Shown here: piece after piece, positions 46,052 through 57,800 of the stretch
How positions within the stretch are numbered: position 1 is the stretch's first letter
Layout of the letters: every line of letters begins with the position of its first letter
From: Mesostigma viride
Lineage: Eukaryota; Streptophyta; Mesostigmatophyceae; Mesostigmatales; Mesostigmataceae
Length of the DNA: 64,000 nt
Reading direction: 5' to 3'
Assembly: GCA_009746045.1 (NCBI GenBank)
Contig: RPFO01000167.1
Coordinates: forward strand, 250,001 to 314,000
Notes under the pieces: model-generated
The model's input: only the letters and a program-made list of their open reading frames with translations
Databases searched by the model: none
What the model was told of the DNA's origin: nothing
Translations under genes and position numbers: made by a program

Positions 46052-49000
46052 TCAGCCCCCTGCACGGCTGTCACTGCCTGGGATGGGGGGTGGGTCGGCT
46101 GACGGCACTTCCTTGGAGCCGTCCTCCCCTAGGACACGCAGGCTCCTGTCGTTGATGATTTCTAGCACCTGCGGCGGCCGGTCTCCACAGAGCGCCGATA
46201 GGCCCACGTCGACGCGGATGACGCGCCCGCCGCACGCACTGTTCACACCCTGGTGATACTGGATGGTGTGTCCGACCACCTGGCCAGGGGCGTGGGGCCA
46301 AGGCAACAGATTGGGCACAACAGGGGCAAAAGGGCAGGTCTTTCGAGGATGCACGGGTAAGGGTGCGTAAGGGAAGAGGCAGGGGAAAGGGCAAACATGG
46401 GCACTGGCAACAAGGGGAGGCCGAGGGCCACGTTGAGGGAGACATGCGGGGGTTAAGGGGGGTCTATTAACGGATGTCCTGGTGGCGGTCGTGCAGAGGA
46501 TGCGCAACGTGACAATGACGGGATGGGAGACAATGACAGAATAAACATGGTTGTCTCATCTAAGGTGAGGGTCCCATACCATACCCACCTAACCCATGAC
46601 ATGGAATAATACGTAGGGGCGGTGGGAGACTACATATAACAAAACTAGCCAGGCTAAAGGGGTCGTCACAAGCACAAGACGTTGATGGAACTTTGTGCCT
46701 GTGTGGATCTACCCCTCTAAAAAGTATGTGCATGCGCGCCTGTTTCTGCGCCCTAAGCTCCCAGCGTCCCACATTCCGAACTTTGAAAAGAAACAGACAA
46801 CCCACCCCCTGCTACCACCAAGCGCACTTGCAGCCCTGGCCACACCCACCATGCGCTGCGCCCCCGTCCACCCCCTTTAGGTTTCACCCCCGACATCCGC
46901 TCCACTAATTACCTCGGCTACCACCGTCGGGACGCTTGCCATCCTGTGACCACACCATTGACTTGGGCCCCCTTCACCCTCCCATCCACCCCTCACTGCT
47001 CCATGCCCCCTCATCCACCCATCGAAGCACCTACCCCGCCACAAGCACCTTGGCCCTTGAGGTGTACATGCAACCGACGCGCTTGGTATCCACGAAGGGG
47101 GATGGATTGGGAAAATGTTGCTCCCACCCTCTTGGCGGCACCTGACCACACAGCCACCCACCAGCACCGCGGCCATCCACACCCCACCCACCATGCGCTG
47201 CGCGCCCGGTATGCGCTCCAGCACCGCCTCCAGCGTGCCGCAGTCGCACTTGGCCGCATCCGTGTGCGAGAAGCGCCGCAGCCACACGACGGCGTTGCGG
47301 CCGTGGAGGTACTCGGGGCCGTGCCTGCGCCGCCACGCCGCGTGCGCCGCTGCCTGCTGCGCCGCGATGGCCTCTGCTTGAGCCAGCGCCGCGTTGCCGC
47401 CGTTGTTGCTACTGGCGCCGGTACTACCATTGCTGCTGGCAGCCACACTATGGGGCGCCGCATTGCCGCCGTTGGTCGTGGCAACGGGGTTGTTTGGGGC
47501 CGCGTTGCCGCCCTTGTTCTTGCCACTAGTGCTGCCATTGCTAGTGCCATTGTTGCGGCTTGTGCTGCTACTGGCGACCCCACCACCAGGCAACGCGCTC
47601 CCACCGTTGCTGCTGGCCACCGCGCTGTTCGGCACTGCAACGGTAGTGATCACGGCGCTCGTGACGTTACTGCTAACACCAGTAACATTACAGTGGACAG
47701 CACCGCCCGCCACGGTGGTCATGGTGCGCTCCCCGCCATCCACGTCAGGGTCCCTGCCTCCGCCGCGAGTCGCCAACGCCATACTGCCGGCCATGCCAAC
47801 CGAATCCTGCCGAAGCGGATTCCCTACTGTAATGCTGGCATTGGCACCGTTGTCTCTAGCATCGGTGCTGTAGGTGCTGCCATGGTGGCTGGCACTGCCG
47901 CTCGTGATGTCCACAGAGTCATTAGCGCCCCCCACATGAAACGCCGCCGCGGTATTTCTATTCTCGACCCCGCTCGCGCTATCATGGGCAGGCCCCGCTC
48001 TGCCAGGATCGCTCTCACCCCCAGTGCCAGCGCCCCTGAGATCGCTGCCCAGGGTGCCTTTGCCAGAATTACCCTCGAGCCTGCTTGTGTTGGGAGTATT
48101 CTCACGCCCACTCTCGCTGCGCAGGCTGGCCTTGCCGAGTTTAGCCGTGGAATCCTCCACTTGGGGCGTTGCGGTCGACAGCACGTCCGGTCCCCGCAGC
48201 CACCGCGACACCTCCTCGTTGATGCGCTCTAATCCTGGCTCCGCCACGTGACTCGGCAGCAGGCCCCCGTGCACAAACACCGAGGAGCCGACTTGCAGCA
48301 CAGTGGGGTGGGGGGCGAGGAAGCGGCGCGCAAACGCGCCACCTGGGCGGATGGCGTTGAAGCGGGCGCGGCCGGCTTCAGGGATACCTTCCGGTAGGGG
48401 CTCCGTGGCAGCTGGCGAGGGCGACTGCGCACCAAAGGGTCCTGCAGTAAGGACATGCAATAAGGGCATGCAATAAGAGCATGCAACAAAGATAAGCAAT
48501 ATGGCCATGCAAAAAGGGTATCCGATAAGGCCATGCAATAACGACATGCGATAAGGAAATGCAATAAGGACATGGAAGAAGGACATGGAAGAAGGACATG
48601 CAAAAAGGGTATGCGAGAAGGACATGTTATAAGGACATGCAAGTAAGTCTGCGTGCTCACTATAATATGGGACCCAACCACCTGAGGGAACCCAGCCACC
48701 CCAAACATGAAGCCCTGTGACAAAGCCCGAGAGCAGTACGCAACAACAAAAAATGTGACCTTCGACGCGTCAGCTGGGCCCCAACGCCCGCCTTAAACAC
48801 GAGACTGACCACCCGCAGCGCAACCTACCCCACGACTTGGCGCCCAACGTGTCCCCCTTTCCATGCTACGCATCAGGCAACAGGGCAACCTACCCCACGG
48901 CTTTCCCCTCAGTGCCCCCTGTAACGCGCGCGGTAGACCCCCCTCGGCACACAGCCCCTTGAGCGCGTCGCCGATCCCCTGCCACCTCATCCAGTGCTCA

Positions 49001-52000
49001 AACGAGGGGTACGCGCGCGGGTCGGCGTAGTTGAACCGCCCGCCCGCGCTCATTGTCTCGTGATTCCCGTTGAGCACGTGGACCGCGCCGCCCGCCGCTG
49101 CCGCTTGGTGCTGTGGGGGGCGGCGCATCCGTCGCACAATCGTCCCATTTGAATGATCCATGGGAGTGATGGTATGATAGCAACCGTGACCAGCATAAGC
49201 CACGAGCACGGATGATGATCCATGGGAGTGATGGTATGATAGCAACCGTTACCAGCATAAGTCACGAGCACGGATGAGACGTTGTTGCTGGGTGGCGACC
49301 TGCCGATACATGAAACATGTGGCAAGGATGGGATGTTTTGCTTGGTGCCGTGGCGCGCAGCGAATCCCACCATCATGCCACGCTTGGCAGGGATGGGATG
49401 CTGGCTCATAATGCGTCTGGCAAGGATGCCTGGTTGCTGCTGGTTGCTGCGGGTGGAATCCGGAAGCCAATGCGGTAGTGGCAACTCGCCACCATGAGCT
49501 CGAGGTAGCGCACGGGGTGGCAAGAAGTTGCTGTGCGCGAGTTGTGGCAGAGGCAAAAAGTCGCCATGCGCGTGTTGGGGCAGTGGCAGAAAGTCGTCGT
49601 GCGCGGGACATGGCACACAGGGATGCATGGCGTCCGAACGGAGGCAGTAGCGGGCGGCAGTAGGTAGCGGAGGCAGTAATGGGCGGCAGTAGGTAGCGGA
49701 GGCAGTAGCGGGCGGCAGTAGGTAGCGGAGGCAGTAGCGGGCGGCAGTAGGTAGCGGAGGCAGGTAGCAGAGGCCGGCCGCACGCCCGATGCCAAGATCG
49801 TTTGCATGTGATGGCTCATGAACGCATGTTTCGCCCCACGCTCCGATAGCATCGTCCCCCGCGCCCGTTTCTACCACCACCACCCACCCTATGCCCAACC
49901 CAAAGAACCATGGAACCACACACACCCATGCACCCCAACCGCACGCTTGGGAGACCATGGCCTTCAAGCCCATGCCCCCCACAGGTACACACCCCTTCCC
50001 TGTCACACCGGTAGCCGCTACAAGCGCTGCACCCATGCCCATGCATGCATGCAACCGCCACCACCACACACACAATACTATAGTATAGTGACCACACACA
50101 CATGCACAGTAACCGCCACCACCACACACACAGGCACGCACACACGCACACCGCCACGCTCGTCCCCTCACCTGCAGCCGCTCCAGCAGGTAGAAGAGCT
50201 GCACCTCGTCCGGCCCGCGGTCCAGGATGTCGCCCACCTGGACGAGCGTGGTGGCGCCACCTGTCCAGCAGTCGCGCTCGTCGATCAAGCCCGCCAGGGA
50301 CAGCGCGGCGCGTGCCTTGGCTGGTAGGGCCGGTGGCACGAGTACGGCGGGACAGCAGTCATAAGGCAGTCGCCGTCGTTGTGAGGGGGCAAGGAGTGGG
50401 GCCGGTGGCACGAGTACGGCGGGACAGCAGTCATAAGGCAGTCGCCGTCGTTGTGAGGGGGCAAGCAGTGGGGCCGGTGACAGGAGTACGGCGGGACAGC
50501 AGTCATATGGCAGTCGCCGTCGTTGTGAGGGGGCAAGGAGTGGGGCCGGTGGCACGAGTACGGCGGGACAGCAGTCATATGGCAGTCGCCGTCGTTGTGA
50601 GGGGGCAAGGAGTGGGGCTGGTGGCACGAGTACGGCGGGACAGCAGTCATAAGGCAGTCGCCGTCGTTGTGAGGGGGCAAGGAGTGCGGCCGGTGGCACG
50701 AGTACGGCGGGACAGCAGTCATAAGGCAGTCGCCGTTGTTGTGAGGGGGCAAGGAGTGGGGCCGGTGGCACGAGTACGGCGGGACAGCAGTCATAAGGCA
50801 GTCGCCGTCGTTGTGAGGGGGCAAGGAGTGGGGCCGGTGGCACGAGTACGGCGGGACAGCAGTCATATGGCAGTCGCCGTTGTTGTGAGGGGGCAAGGAG
50901 TGGGGCCGGTGGCACGAGTACGGCGGGACAGCAGTCATATGGCAGTCGCCGTCGTTGTGAGGGGGCAAGGAGTGGGGCTGGTGGCACGAGTACGGCGGGA
51001 CAGCAGTCATAAGGCAGTCGCCGTCGTTGTGAGGGGGCAAGGAGTGGGGCCGGTGGCACGAGTACGGCGGGACAGCAGTCATATGGCAGTCGCCGTCGTT
51101 GTGAGGGGGCAAGGAGTGGGGCCGGTGGCACGAGTACGGCGGGACAGCAGTCATAAGGCAGTCGCCGTCGTTGTGAGGGGGCAAGGAGTGGGGCCGGTGG
51201 CACGAGTACGGCGGGACAGCAGTCATATGGCAGTCGCCGTCGTTGTGAGGGGGCAAGGAGTGGGGCCGGTGGCACGAGTACGGCGGGACAGCAGTCATAA
51301 GGCAGTCGCCGTCGTTGTGAGGGGGCAAGGGGTGGGGCCGGTGGCACGAGTACGGCGGGACAGCAGTCATATGGCAGTCGCCGTCGTTGTGAGGGGGCAA
51401 GGAGTGGGGCCGGTGGCACGAGTACGGCGGGACAGCAGTCATATGGCAGTCGCCGTCGTTGTGAGGGGGCAAGGAGTGGGGCCGGTGGCACGAGTACGGC
51501 GGGACAGCAGTCATATGGCAGTCGCCGTCGTTGTGAGGGGGCAAGGAGTGGGGCCGGTGGCACGAGTACAGCGGGAGAGCAGTCATATGGCAGTCGCCGT
51601 CGTTGTGAGGGGGCAAGGAGTGGGGCCGGTGGCACGAGTACGGCGGGACAGCAGTCATATGGCAGTCGCCGTCGTTGTGAGGGGGCAAGGAGTGGGGCCG
51701 GTGGCACGAGTACAGCGGGAGAGCAGTCATATGGCAGTCGCCGTCGTTGTGAGGGGGCAAGGAGTGGGGCCGGTGGCACGAGTACGGCGGGACAGCAGTC
51801 ATAAGGCAGTCGCCGTCGTTGTGAGGGGGCAAGGAGTGGGGCCGGTGGCACGAGTACAGCGGGAGAGCAGTCATATGGCAGTCGCCGTCGTTGTGAGGGG
51901 GCAAGGAGTGGGGCCGGTGGCACGAGTACGGCGGGAGAGCAGTCATAAGGCAGTCGCCGTCGTTGTGAGGGGGCAAGGAGTGGGGCCGGTGGCACGAGTA

Positions 52001-53938
52001 CGGCGGGACAGCAGTCATAAGGCAGTCGCCGTCGTTGTGAGGGGGCAAGGAGTGGGGCCGGTGGCACGAGTACGGCGGGACAGCAGGAGCGTTATGTGGG
52101 GAATCTAACAGCAGCAGAGATCTCGGTTGTGAGGCGCCAGCAGGAGTGTGAGTTGAGCGCACTAGCCTGTCCACAAAAAAGTGGTATGGGGACAGCAGCC
52201 ATGCGTGGAGCCAGGTAAGAAACCGGAGGCAGGGTAGAGCTTGCGACAGGTGTATGTGTGGGGAAGCAAACCGTGTGCGGTCAGGGTGTCATCAATGGAT
52301 ATAGGATGAGGGAAGGCATGATCTGATGAGGCATGCTTGGGCTAGATAGCAGGGGTTTGAGTGAATAGTGGCTGTACTAGCAGCACAAGGCATAGCCCCA
52401 TGGCATAACATGAGGTAATACACAAGCTGTGCCCGCATGGGGCAGCCCTAAGAGAACGAGCCTGGGGGAGGGGTTCTTTAGGGTTCAGGGTTTAGGGTTT
52501 AGGGGTAAGGGTTTAGGGCTTAGGGTGGTTGAGGGCGAACCGGACAGGAATGGGGGGGGGGGGGGGAGAAGCAACGTGGGAGGCAGTGACAGAAAGCACG
52601 CAAGTAGATTTATTTTAGATTTATTGTCCAATTATAGACCAGAGATGTAAAATGGGAAATGAGTACAAGCAAGTCTGCTGATGACTCAGCGATCGCATGT
52701 GCACGGACATTCGATAACTACAGTGAAGTAACATTTGTCCTGCTTTCATGTGTCACTGCACTAAGACTGTGAGCATTTCACCAAAGCATATTCGTGAGGA
52801 ATATGCTTGCTTATTGCGGTGCGCCCATGTTTTCCAAGGTCTTTTAAGTAAATCCTACCGAGGCCTTCTAAATAGTTCTTACCGAGGTCTTTAAATTAAT
52901 GCTTGCCGAGGTCTTTGAATGAATGCTTGCCGAGGTCTTTTACTTAGCAGGCTGTCCGCGACACTCCCGGAGCTAGTGTATACCACCCCCGCCCCCCCGT
53001 TTCAAGGGGGGGGGGGGGGTCAGCTCCCAAAAAATTTTATATATATATAGATTTTATACATATTTTATACATATTTTATACATGTTTTATACATGTTTTA
53101 TACATATTTTATACATATTTTATACATATTTTATACATTTGGCTGGCGACCCCCCACCCCCCCTTTTTCAGGGGGGGGGGGGGGGGGGCTGCATCCAAAA
53201 CCCCCTAACCCTCCCCCCCCCCATTTTGTGTGTGTGGGGGGGGGGGGGTCCGACCCTTTACCCCCCGCCCCCCAGTTTTGGGGGTGGGGGGGTGGGGGGG
53301 TCTTACCCCCCCCCCCCTCCCTGTATACACTAGCTCCGGGAGTGTCGCGGACAGCCAGTTGGTGCTTACCGAGGTCGCCGTGCAGGTCTCCAATAGCCAC
53401 CAGGCGCGGTACAGCAGGAAGTGTGGTCGGCGGGGAAGGAGACTGCAGAATTCTCGAATCGGGAGCTTTTGTAATAAATCCACAACAAGCGAAGTCTACC
53501 AATGTATCGACGAATGCGGCCCACGCTGGGGGACATCTGGTCGACATTGGACCTGCACTCAATTTTCGCCTGTCTCCATTGGAAGCCTCTGCAAGTTCGT
53601 ATGCCAAAAGGTATTATGAATAATTCAAGAAGTTAACTGTCCATAGAAAACGCAAACTTACGCTGCGACCTCTACAGTTCAATGTCAACAGTGACATCAG
53701 TAAATGTAATGAAACCAAAAAATCGAGGAACAATTGACTTACCTTGCGCTTGCGCGAGATTCGGACCCATTTGTGGCATTGCTGCCTTCGTAACAAAGTT
53801 ACGACTCCGCTGGTCTACATACCGGTTAGCTGCCTTCGGCTGGCGCCTGTATCCTCCACCAAGTCTATCCGGTTCCAAAGTATGCAAGTTGCCACTTGCG
53901 GGCGCGCACGAAATGTGATTGACGACCAGTATTTTCAT
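46052..53938 (-). CDS. Shewanella-like (SLP1-type) protein phosphatase
   Basis: Six minus-strand exons, 53938-53743, 53588-53370, 50320-50172, 49110-48894, 48441-47192 and 46279-46052, agree in phase and give 752 residues. PPP-family metal and catalytic motifs appear in order: VAIGDLHGD (about 129-137), VQVGDILDRG, VHVLNGNHETM, SVFVHGGL and VVGHT. SLP-specific sequence includes GLERINEEVSRWL, AVVWLRRFS, KCDCGTLEAVL and RVDVGLS. The N-terminus is Arg/Ser/Asn-containing with few acids, consistent with a plastid transit peptide; plant SLP1 is chloroplastic. Between RWLRGPD and GPEYLHG lies an in-frame Ser/Asn/Gly/Thr/Ala-rich insertion of about 250 residues. Known SLP1 proteins are near 400 residues. 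The insertion could be an unspliced intron, but no good donor/acceptor pair is evident. Confidence 0.85.
46846..46870 (-). repeat. Copy of the exon 5 donor edge in the last phosphatase intron
   Basis: Plus-strand CACCCACCATGCGCTGCGCC repeats the exon end plus GTGGGT donor found at 47183-47205 (CCACCCACCATGCGCTGCGC), about 340 bases farther into the intron. Confidence 0.7.
47400..48190 (-). other. Low-complexity insertion inside the phosphatase domain
   Basis: This stretch of exon 5 is open on the minus strand and encodes runs such as NNGTSNGSTSGKNKGG, SSNGGSALPGGG and NAAPNNPVATTNGGNAAPH. On the opposite strand it also gives a 428-residue frame, which is a shadow. It falls at a surface position between the HGG and VVWLR elements of the fold, so the fold could tolerate a loop there (inference). 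Confidence 0.75.
48442..48650 (-). repeat. Degenerate 16-18 bp repeat next to the exon 5 acceptor
   Basis: About 12 units of the type AAGGACATGCAATAAGG (plus strand), ending immediately beside the acceptor at 48441/48442. Confidence 0.75.
49160..49770. repeat. 60 bp duplication and 29 bp repeat in phosphatase intron 3
   Basis: ATCCATGGGAGTGATGGTAT and GATAGCAACCGT occur twice at about 49157-49275. Four copies of GGCGGCAGTAGGTAGCGGAG with GCAGTAGCG lie at about 49650-49765. Confidence 0.8.
50326..52085 (-). repeat. 72 bp minisatellite, about 24 copies, in phosphatase intron 2
   Basis: The unit includes GGCCGGTGGCACGAGTACGG, CGGGACAGCAGTCATAAGGC, AGTCGCCGTCGTTGTGAGGG and GGCAAGGAGTGG. Main variants are ATAAGG/ATATGG and TACGGC/TACAGC. 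Because 72 is a multiple of three, frames of over 600 codons stay open on both strands; they are artefacts. The array comes to within a few bases of the exon 3 acceptor (CCTACCAG, minus strand). Confidence 0.95.
52477..52526 (+). repeat. Short interstitial telomere-type repeat
   Basis: TTTAGGGTTCAGGGTTTAGG, GTTTAGGGGTAAGGGTTTAG and GGCTTAGGG make about seven perfect or one-off copies of TTTAGGG, the telomeric unit of most plants and many green algae, inside phosphatase intron 2. Confidence 0.8.
52840..52945 (-). repeat. Copies of the phosphatase exon 2 donor edge
   Basis: Exon 2 ends GACCTCG before GTAAGC (plus strand GCTTACCGAGGTC at 53364-53376). Inside the intron the plus strand shows CCTACCGAGGCCTTC, TCTTACCGAGGTCTTT and twice GCTTGCCGAGGTCTTT, spaced about 24-28 bases apart. 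Confidence 0.8.
52950..53356. mobile_element. Foldback/MITE-like element with 34-base perfect inverted ends
   Basis: The left end (52950-52983) starts GGCTGTCCGCGACACTCCCG. The right end (53323-53356) is its exact reverse complement, finishing GTCGCGGACAGCC. The 339-base interior holds alternating C-run/G-run pairs separated by short T-rich loops, plus TATATATAT and repeated ATTTTATACAT. There is no coding capacity and I see no convincing target duplication. It ends only 13 bases from phosphatase exon 2. Confidence 0.75.
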
Positions 53939-54029
53939 AGCAGTAAAGCATGCTTTCGCAGCATCATTTTTTAGTAGCACTCCGTCTTCAATCAATCAGC
54001 CACGAATCACATAAAGTTTCTAATGCGCC
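53939..54029. promoter_or_regulatory. 91-base head-to-head gap
   Basis: It separates the phosphatase ATG (53938, minus) from the ATG of the small plus-strand ORF (54030). If both starts are right, 5' UTRs must be very short or overlap. No promoter motif is assigned. Confidence 0.35.
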
Positions 54030-54272
54030 ATGGCTGGCTTCCAACTGCGGGACGTGATCAGCGGACCGTCGGCCATGGGCGCTTTTCATTCAGGACTCAC
54101 GGTGCAGACCAGCACCTCTTTGAGAGACCAGCACCTCCCACGTGTAGCTGCTGCTTTCGCTCGTACCTCCATGTACGGCAGCTTGAGAGCCTGCGACCAC
54201 GTGTGCCCCGCATGTGGAATTGGCCAGCTAGGCCGTAAGGAAGCTGGACCAGAAAGCCCGCGATTTTGGTAG
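54030..54272 (+). CDS. Possible small Cys-motif protein, unknown
   Basis: An 80-residue ORF with exon-like codon use. Residues 1-55 are Ser/Arg/Ala-rich with few acids, which would suit an organelle transit peptide. It then carries CDHVCPACGIGQLGRK, a Cys-X3-Cys-X2-Cys-Gly cluster like part of a zinc site. It stops at TAG 54270-54272. A 29-base GTAGTA...CGCCAG segment overlapping the stop could be removed to extend the protein with EAKDLIEERRLWPNAAE. An intron that short would be exceptional. No family recognised. Confidence 0.35.
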   Translation: MAGFQLRDVISGPSAMGAFHSGLTVQTSTSLRDQHLPRVAAAFARTSMYGSLRACDHVCPACGIGQLGRKEAGPESPRFW

Positions 54273-54870
54273 TATCTTGCGTTTTCCTGTGCGCCAGGGA
54301 GGCGAAAGATTTGATCGAAGAACGCCGGCTGTGGCCGAACGCAGCAGAATAGGACGAACTCCCGCCAATAATTTCGCGGGCCGGGTGACCCCTCAAATCT
54401 CACCGTTGCCAGGGCGCCCATCGTGCGGCTTCCAGAAATCCCCACTTTTCGGCTGCTCGGTTTGCCCGGCCGCTTGGCCTGCCGCGCGTGAATGCAATAA
54501 GGGGCCAGACATCAGCCAAAGGTGGTCTCTTTTAGTGGAACCCCGCCGCAACGCGTGGGTAAGCGACTCCATTGCGAGGTTAGTGGTTATCAGTCTCGTT
54601 TTGATCGCCATAGCTTCAGCAGGCATATGGGGATGTTATCCGGCACCTGATGCCGAGTAGCCTGTAGTTTGGCGCGAGTTTTTATTAGTTTTGTAGCTTC
54701 CAAGAAGGCTCCACTGCTGCAGTCGGGTTTGGGTTCGGCCGCCCTTTCTACAATCGCGCTGACGCTGCTGTGGCAGTGTTTTGTGGTCGTCCTTGTCGTT
54801 GCCGCACACCCACAACACGTTTCTCCCATTCATAGTTTGGCGACCAGTCACTTCCGAACAGCTCTCAATC
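54273..54870. other. Upstream region of eIF4A
   Basis: Open frames exist (one at 54277-54660 ends in a hydrophobic segment LVVISLVLIAIA) but have no supporting start, homology or splice pattern. The stretch before 54871 is presumed promoter and 5' UTR of eIF4A. Confidence 0.4.
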
Positions 54871-57800
54871 ATGGCGGGTGAAGGACAATACGATGCCAGG
54901 GGTTATGATCAGAAGATGGAAGGATTGTGAGTATCCTATCCTGCCTTCTGGGATCTATTCGCACGAGTGACTTTATGGCCGCATTCTTGCTCCAGCAAGC
55001 AGTATCATCGGTGCAAGCTTTAAAAGCCCTAGCATTCCTCCTGCCTCGTAGTGACGCGTGCTGGCGCATCGGTGTGCGCAATGCTGCTTTGCCATCTCTT
55101 GGACCCGCAGTCTGCAGGACGAGGAGCTTATCTCTACGTGGGACGAGGTTGCGGAGTCTTTTGATCAGATGAACCTGCACGAGAACCTGTTGCGTGGTAT
55201 CTATTCTTACGGTACGTTCCCCGCGCAGCCTCCGTTTTGCGAGGATCCTGCGCCTTTTCCTGATAACAAGCAATAAACATGCCTCAAGTTGTCAGGCTTG
55301 GGCCAGTGGTGGCATATCAATAGGGACCATCACACTACCTAGCACCTGATTTGCTGCGTTGTCAATTTGTGCTTGTTGGAGCCCAAGACAGGTCCTGGCA
55401 ACTATCAGCAGTGCTAGCTAAGCAGAGGCTTTTGCTGAGCAGCAGGTGCCGGGGGGGGTGGGGGGGGGGAGGGAGGGGCGGATGTTGGTGGTTTCTTTTC
55501 TGAAGTTTCTGGGATGACCTTGTTCAGGTTTACTGTCTGCTCATGGAGCCTGCAGCTGCACGGTGGCTGTATTGTCCATCTATTTTCATCCGTAGATGCG
55601 TGGTCAGTGTGTATGTTGTTGTTTCGTCGAGTGTATAGCCCTATTCATATGACCAGCAACCGTCACGGCTGATAGCTTGAGACGGTTTCCAGGGACTTTT
55701 CCCTTGCCAGACCTCTGGCGGTTGCCGGCGCCAGCTCGGCGAGTGTGGTGTTACCCCTGTTGTGTTTGATAAGCGACTTATTTTTCCCTTGCGCCCATTT
55801 CAGTCCATTCTGTCTATGAGTGTATTACAAGATTTTGACTGCAGAAAACTATCAATTTATGAAAAAGTGTTGTAATGAATGGCTACAGTTAAATGCTTTA
55901 TTTGTGGTGGAGTTTATTTGTGATGGAGGTCATCATCTTGCAATCCCATACCCCACGCTGCTACGTGCGTGCATCTTCTGTATTCCCTTCCCCTTCCTTG
56001 ACATGTTCTGCAGTCCTCCCCTCAGTTTGCACACACAAACACAAACACACGTGCTACCCAAAGACGACAAGTGTGTGCCCGCCAACGACAAGAGCTCGCA
56101 TACCATTGCGTACGCGGTTCTGTCTGACGTGCTAGTCCCCCATCAGAAATGAGACACCGGTACCACCATCGGTACCTTCCCCCACAACCTATGGCTTATC
56201 TGTCTCGACCCCCGCCCCTCTTCCTTGTCCTTCTGTTATCCCGACCGTGGCACTGTGTTCTTTCCGCAGTCCCCCCCCCCTTTGTCATGTACCCCAACTT
56301 GGTTTCCCTTCTCCTCCCTGTCATTGTCCCGTCCATTCATGAGCTGGCGTGTGGCCCCTTTCTCAACCCACCCTTCCACCGTTTCGCAACCTGTGACTCT
56401 GCTTCGACAGTTTCCCGCCACCTTCTCCCCCGCACCTGCCTTTCCCCCACACTTAACGTCCCCTTCCGCCTGTCTTTCCCTCATACTTTCGCCCCTCCCC
56501 CGTCACTCCCTTCTCCCTGTTCCTCGTTCCACGGATCATCGACGTTGTCCGCTTGCTTCATGCTTGCCCCACTCTCGGTCCCTTTTCTCTCCCCTCCCCC
56601 CCCCTTCCTTCCCCCCTTTGTTCACCCCCCTGGATTTCTTCCGTCTTCCCCCCCTCCCCCCCCTACCACCACCACCAGGTTTCGAGAAGCCCTCTGCGAT
56701 CCAGCAGCGCGGCATTGTTCCCTTCACGCGCGGGCTGGACGTGATCCAGCAGGCCCAGTCCGGGACGGGCAAGACGGCCACCTTCTGTGCGGGTATCCTG
56801 CAGCAGCTGGACTACTCGCTCCTCCAGTGCCAGGGCCTGGTGCTGGCCCCGACGCGTGAGCTGGCGCAGCAGATCGAGAAGGTCATGCGCGCTCTGGGCG
56901 ACTACCTGGGTGTCAAGTGCCACGCGTGCGTGGGTGGCACGTCCGTGCGCGAGGACCAGCGCATCCTGCAGGGGGGCGTCCACGTCGTGGTGGGCACGCC
57001 CGGCCGCGTGTACGACATGCTGCGGCGGCACGCGCTGCGCTCGGATTGCATCCGCATGTTTGTGCTGGATGAGGCCGACGAGATGCTCTCCCGCGGTTTC
57101 AAGGACCAGGTGGGCGATGTATATGTGTTGATGTGTACTATACACCATTGGTTAGCTAGGGTGGGTGTGTAGGCCGACGAGATGCTCTTCCTCCGGTTCA
57201 AGGACCAGGTGGGTGAGGGGGTAGGGCGGTTTGGAGGACCAGGTGGATGGTCGAGGGCTTGCTTGTTTACCCGTGCTTCCCCGTGCATAAGAGCAGGTGG
57301 GTGGGCGAGGGAATGGGTGCCTGCTTGTCAAGGGCCAGGTGGGTGCCAGGTGGCGGTGGCAGTCGTGTGACGATATCACACGGTTGTGTGCATTAGGCTT
57401 GGAGGAATACAGCCATGGGCCCCTAGGGTATCCAATGGAAAGGGTGCTGCCGAAGGGAAGAGTCCGCGCGGGTGCTGCCGTGAACGGGTGATGGGGACGC
57501 GGCGAGCGGCGTCAGGGCCTTGCCAACTGAGGCCAGTACAAGCGGCGGAGGATGCTCTGCCTGCGGATGGTTGGCGGTGGCTGCATGCCGTATAATGGGT
57601 AGTGGGCACGGGCAAGGGTGGGCGCGCGGTGGCCCCGTTTTGTACCGGTGGACTCAGGTCCCCTCAGTGGGAGATGAGGGATTGTGCTCGCGATGGCTGG
57701 CAGAAATACGGGATGCCATGATGCGGGTGCAGATGAGGTGGCGCCAAGTGTGGGCGCAGATGACGTTGTGGGAGGTGCCACGCCGACTGGGGGCACTGGG

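Noticed and set aside
46946-48232. 428-codon plus-strand frame
   Set aside because: It is the antisense of the phosphatase low-complexity insertion; the minus strand carries the recognisable phosphatase motifs on both sides.
49050-52174. Minus-strand frames of 1005 and 629 codons and a plus-strand frame of 668 codons
   Set aside because: The 72 bp repeat has a period divisible by three and keeps all these frames open. The true phosphatase exons are short segments at their ends.
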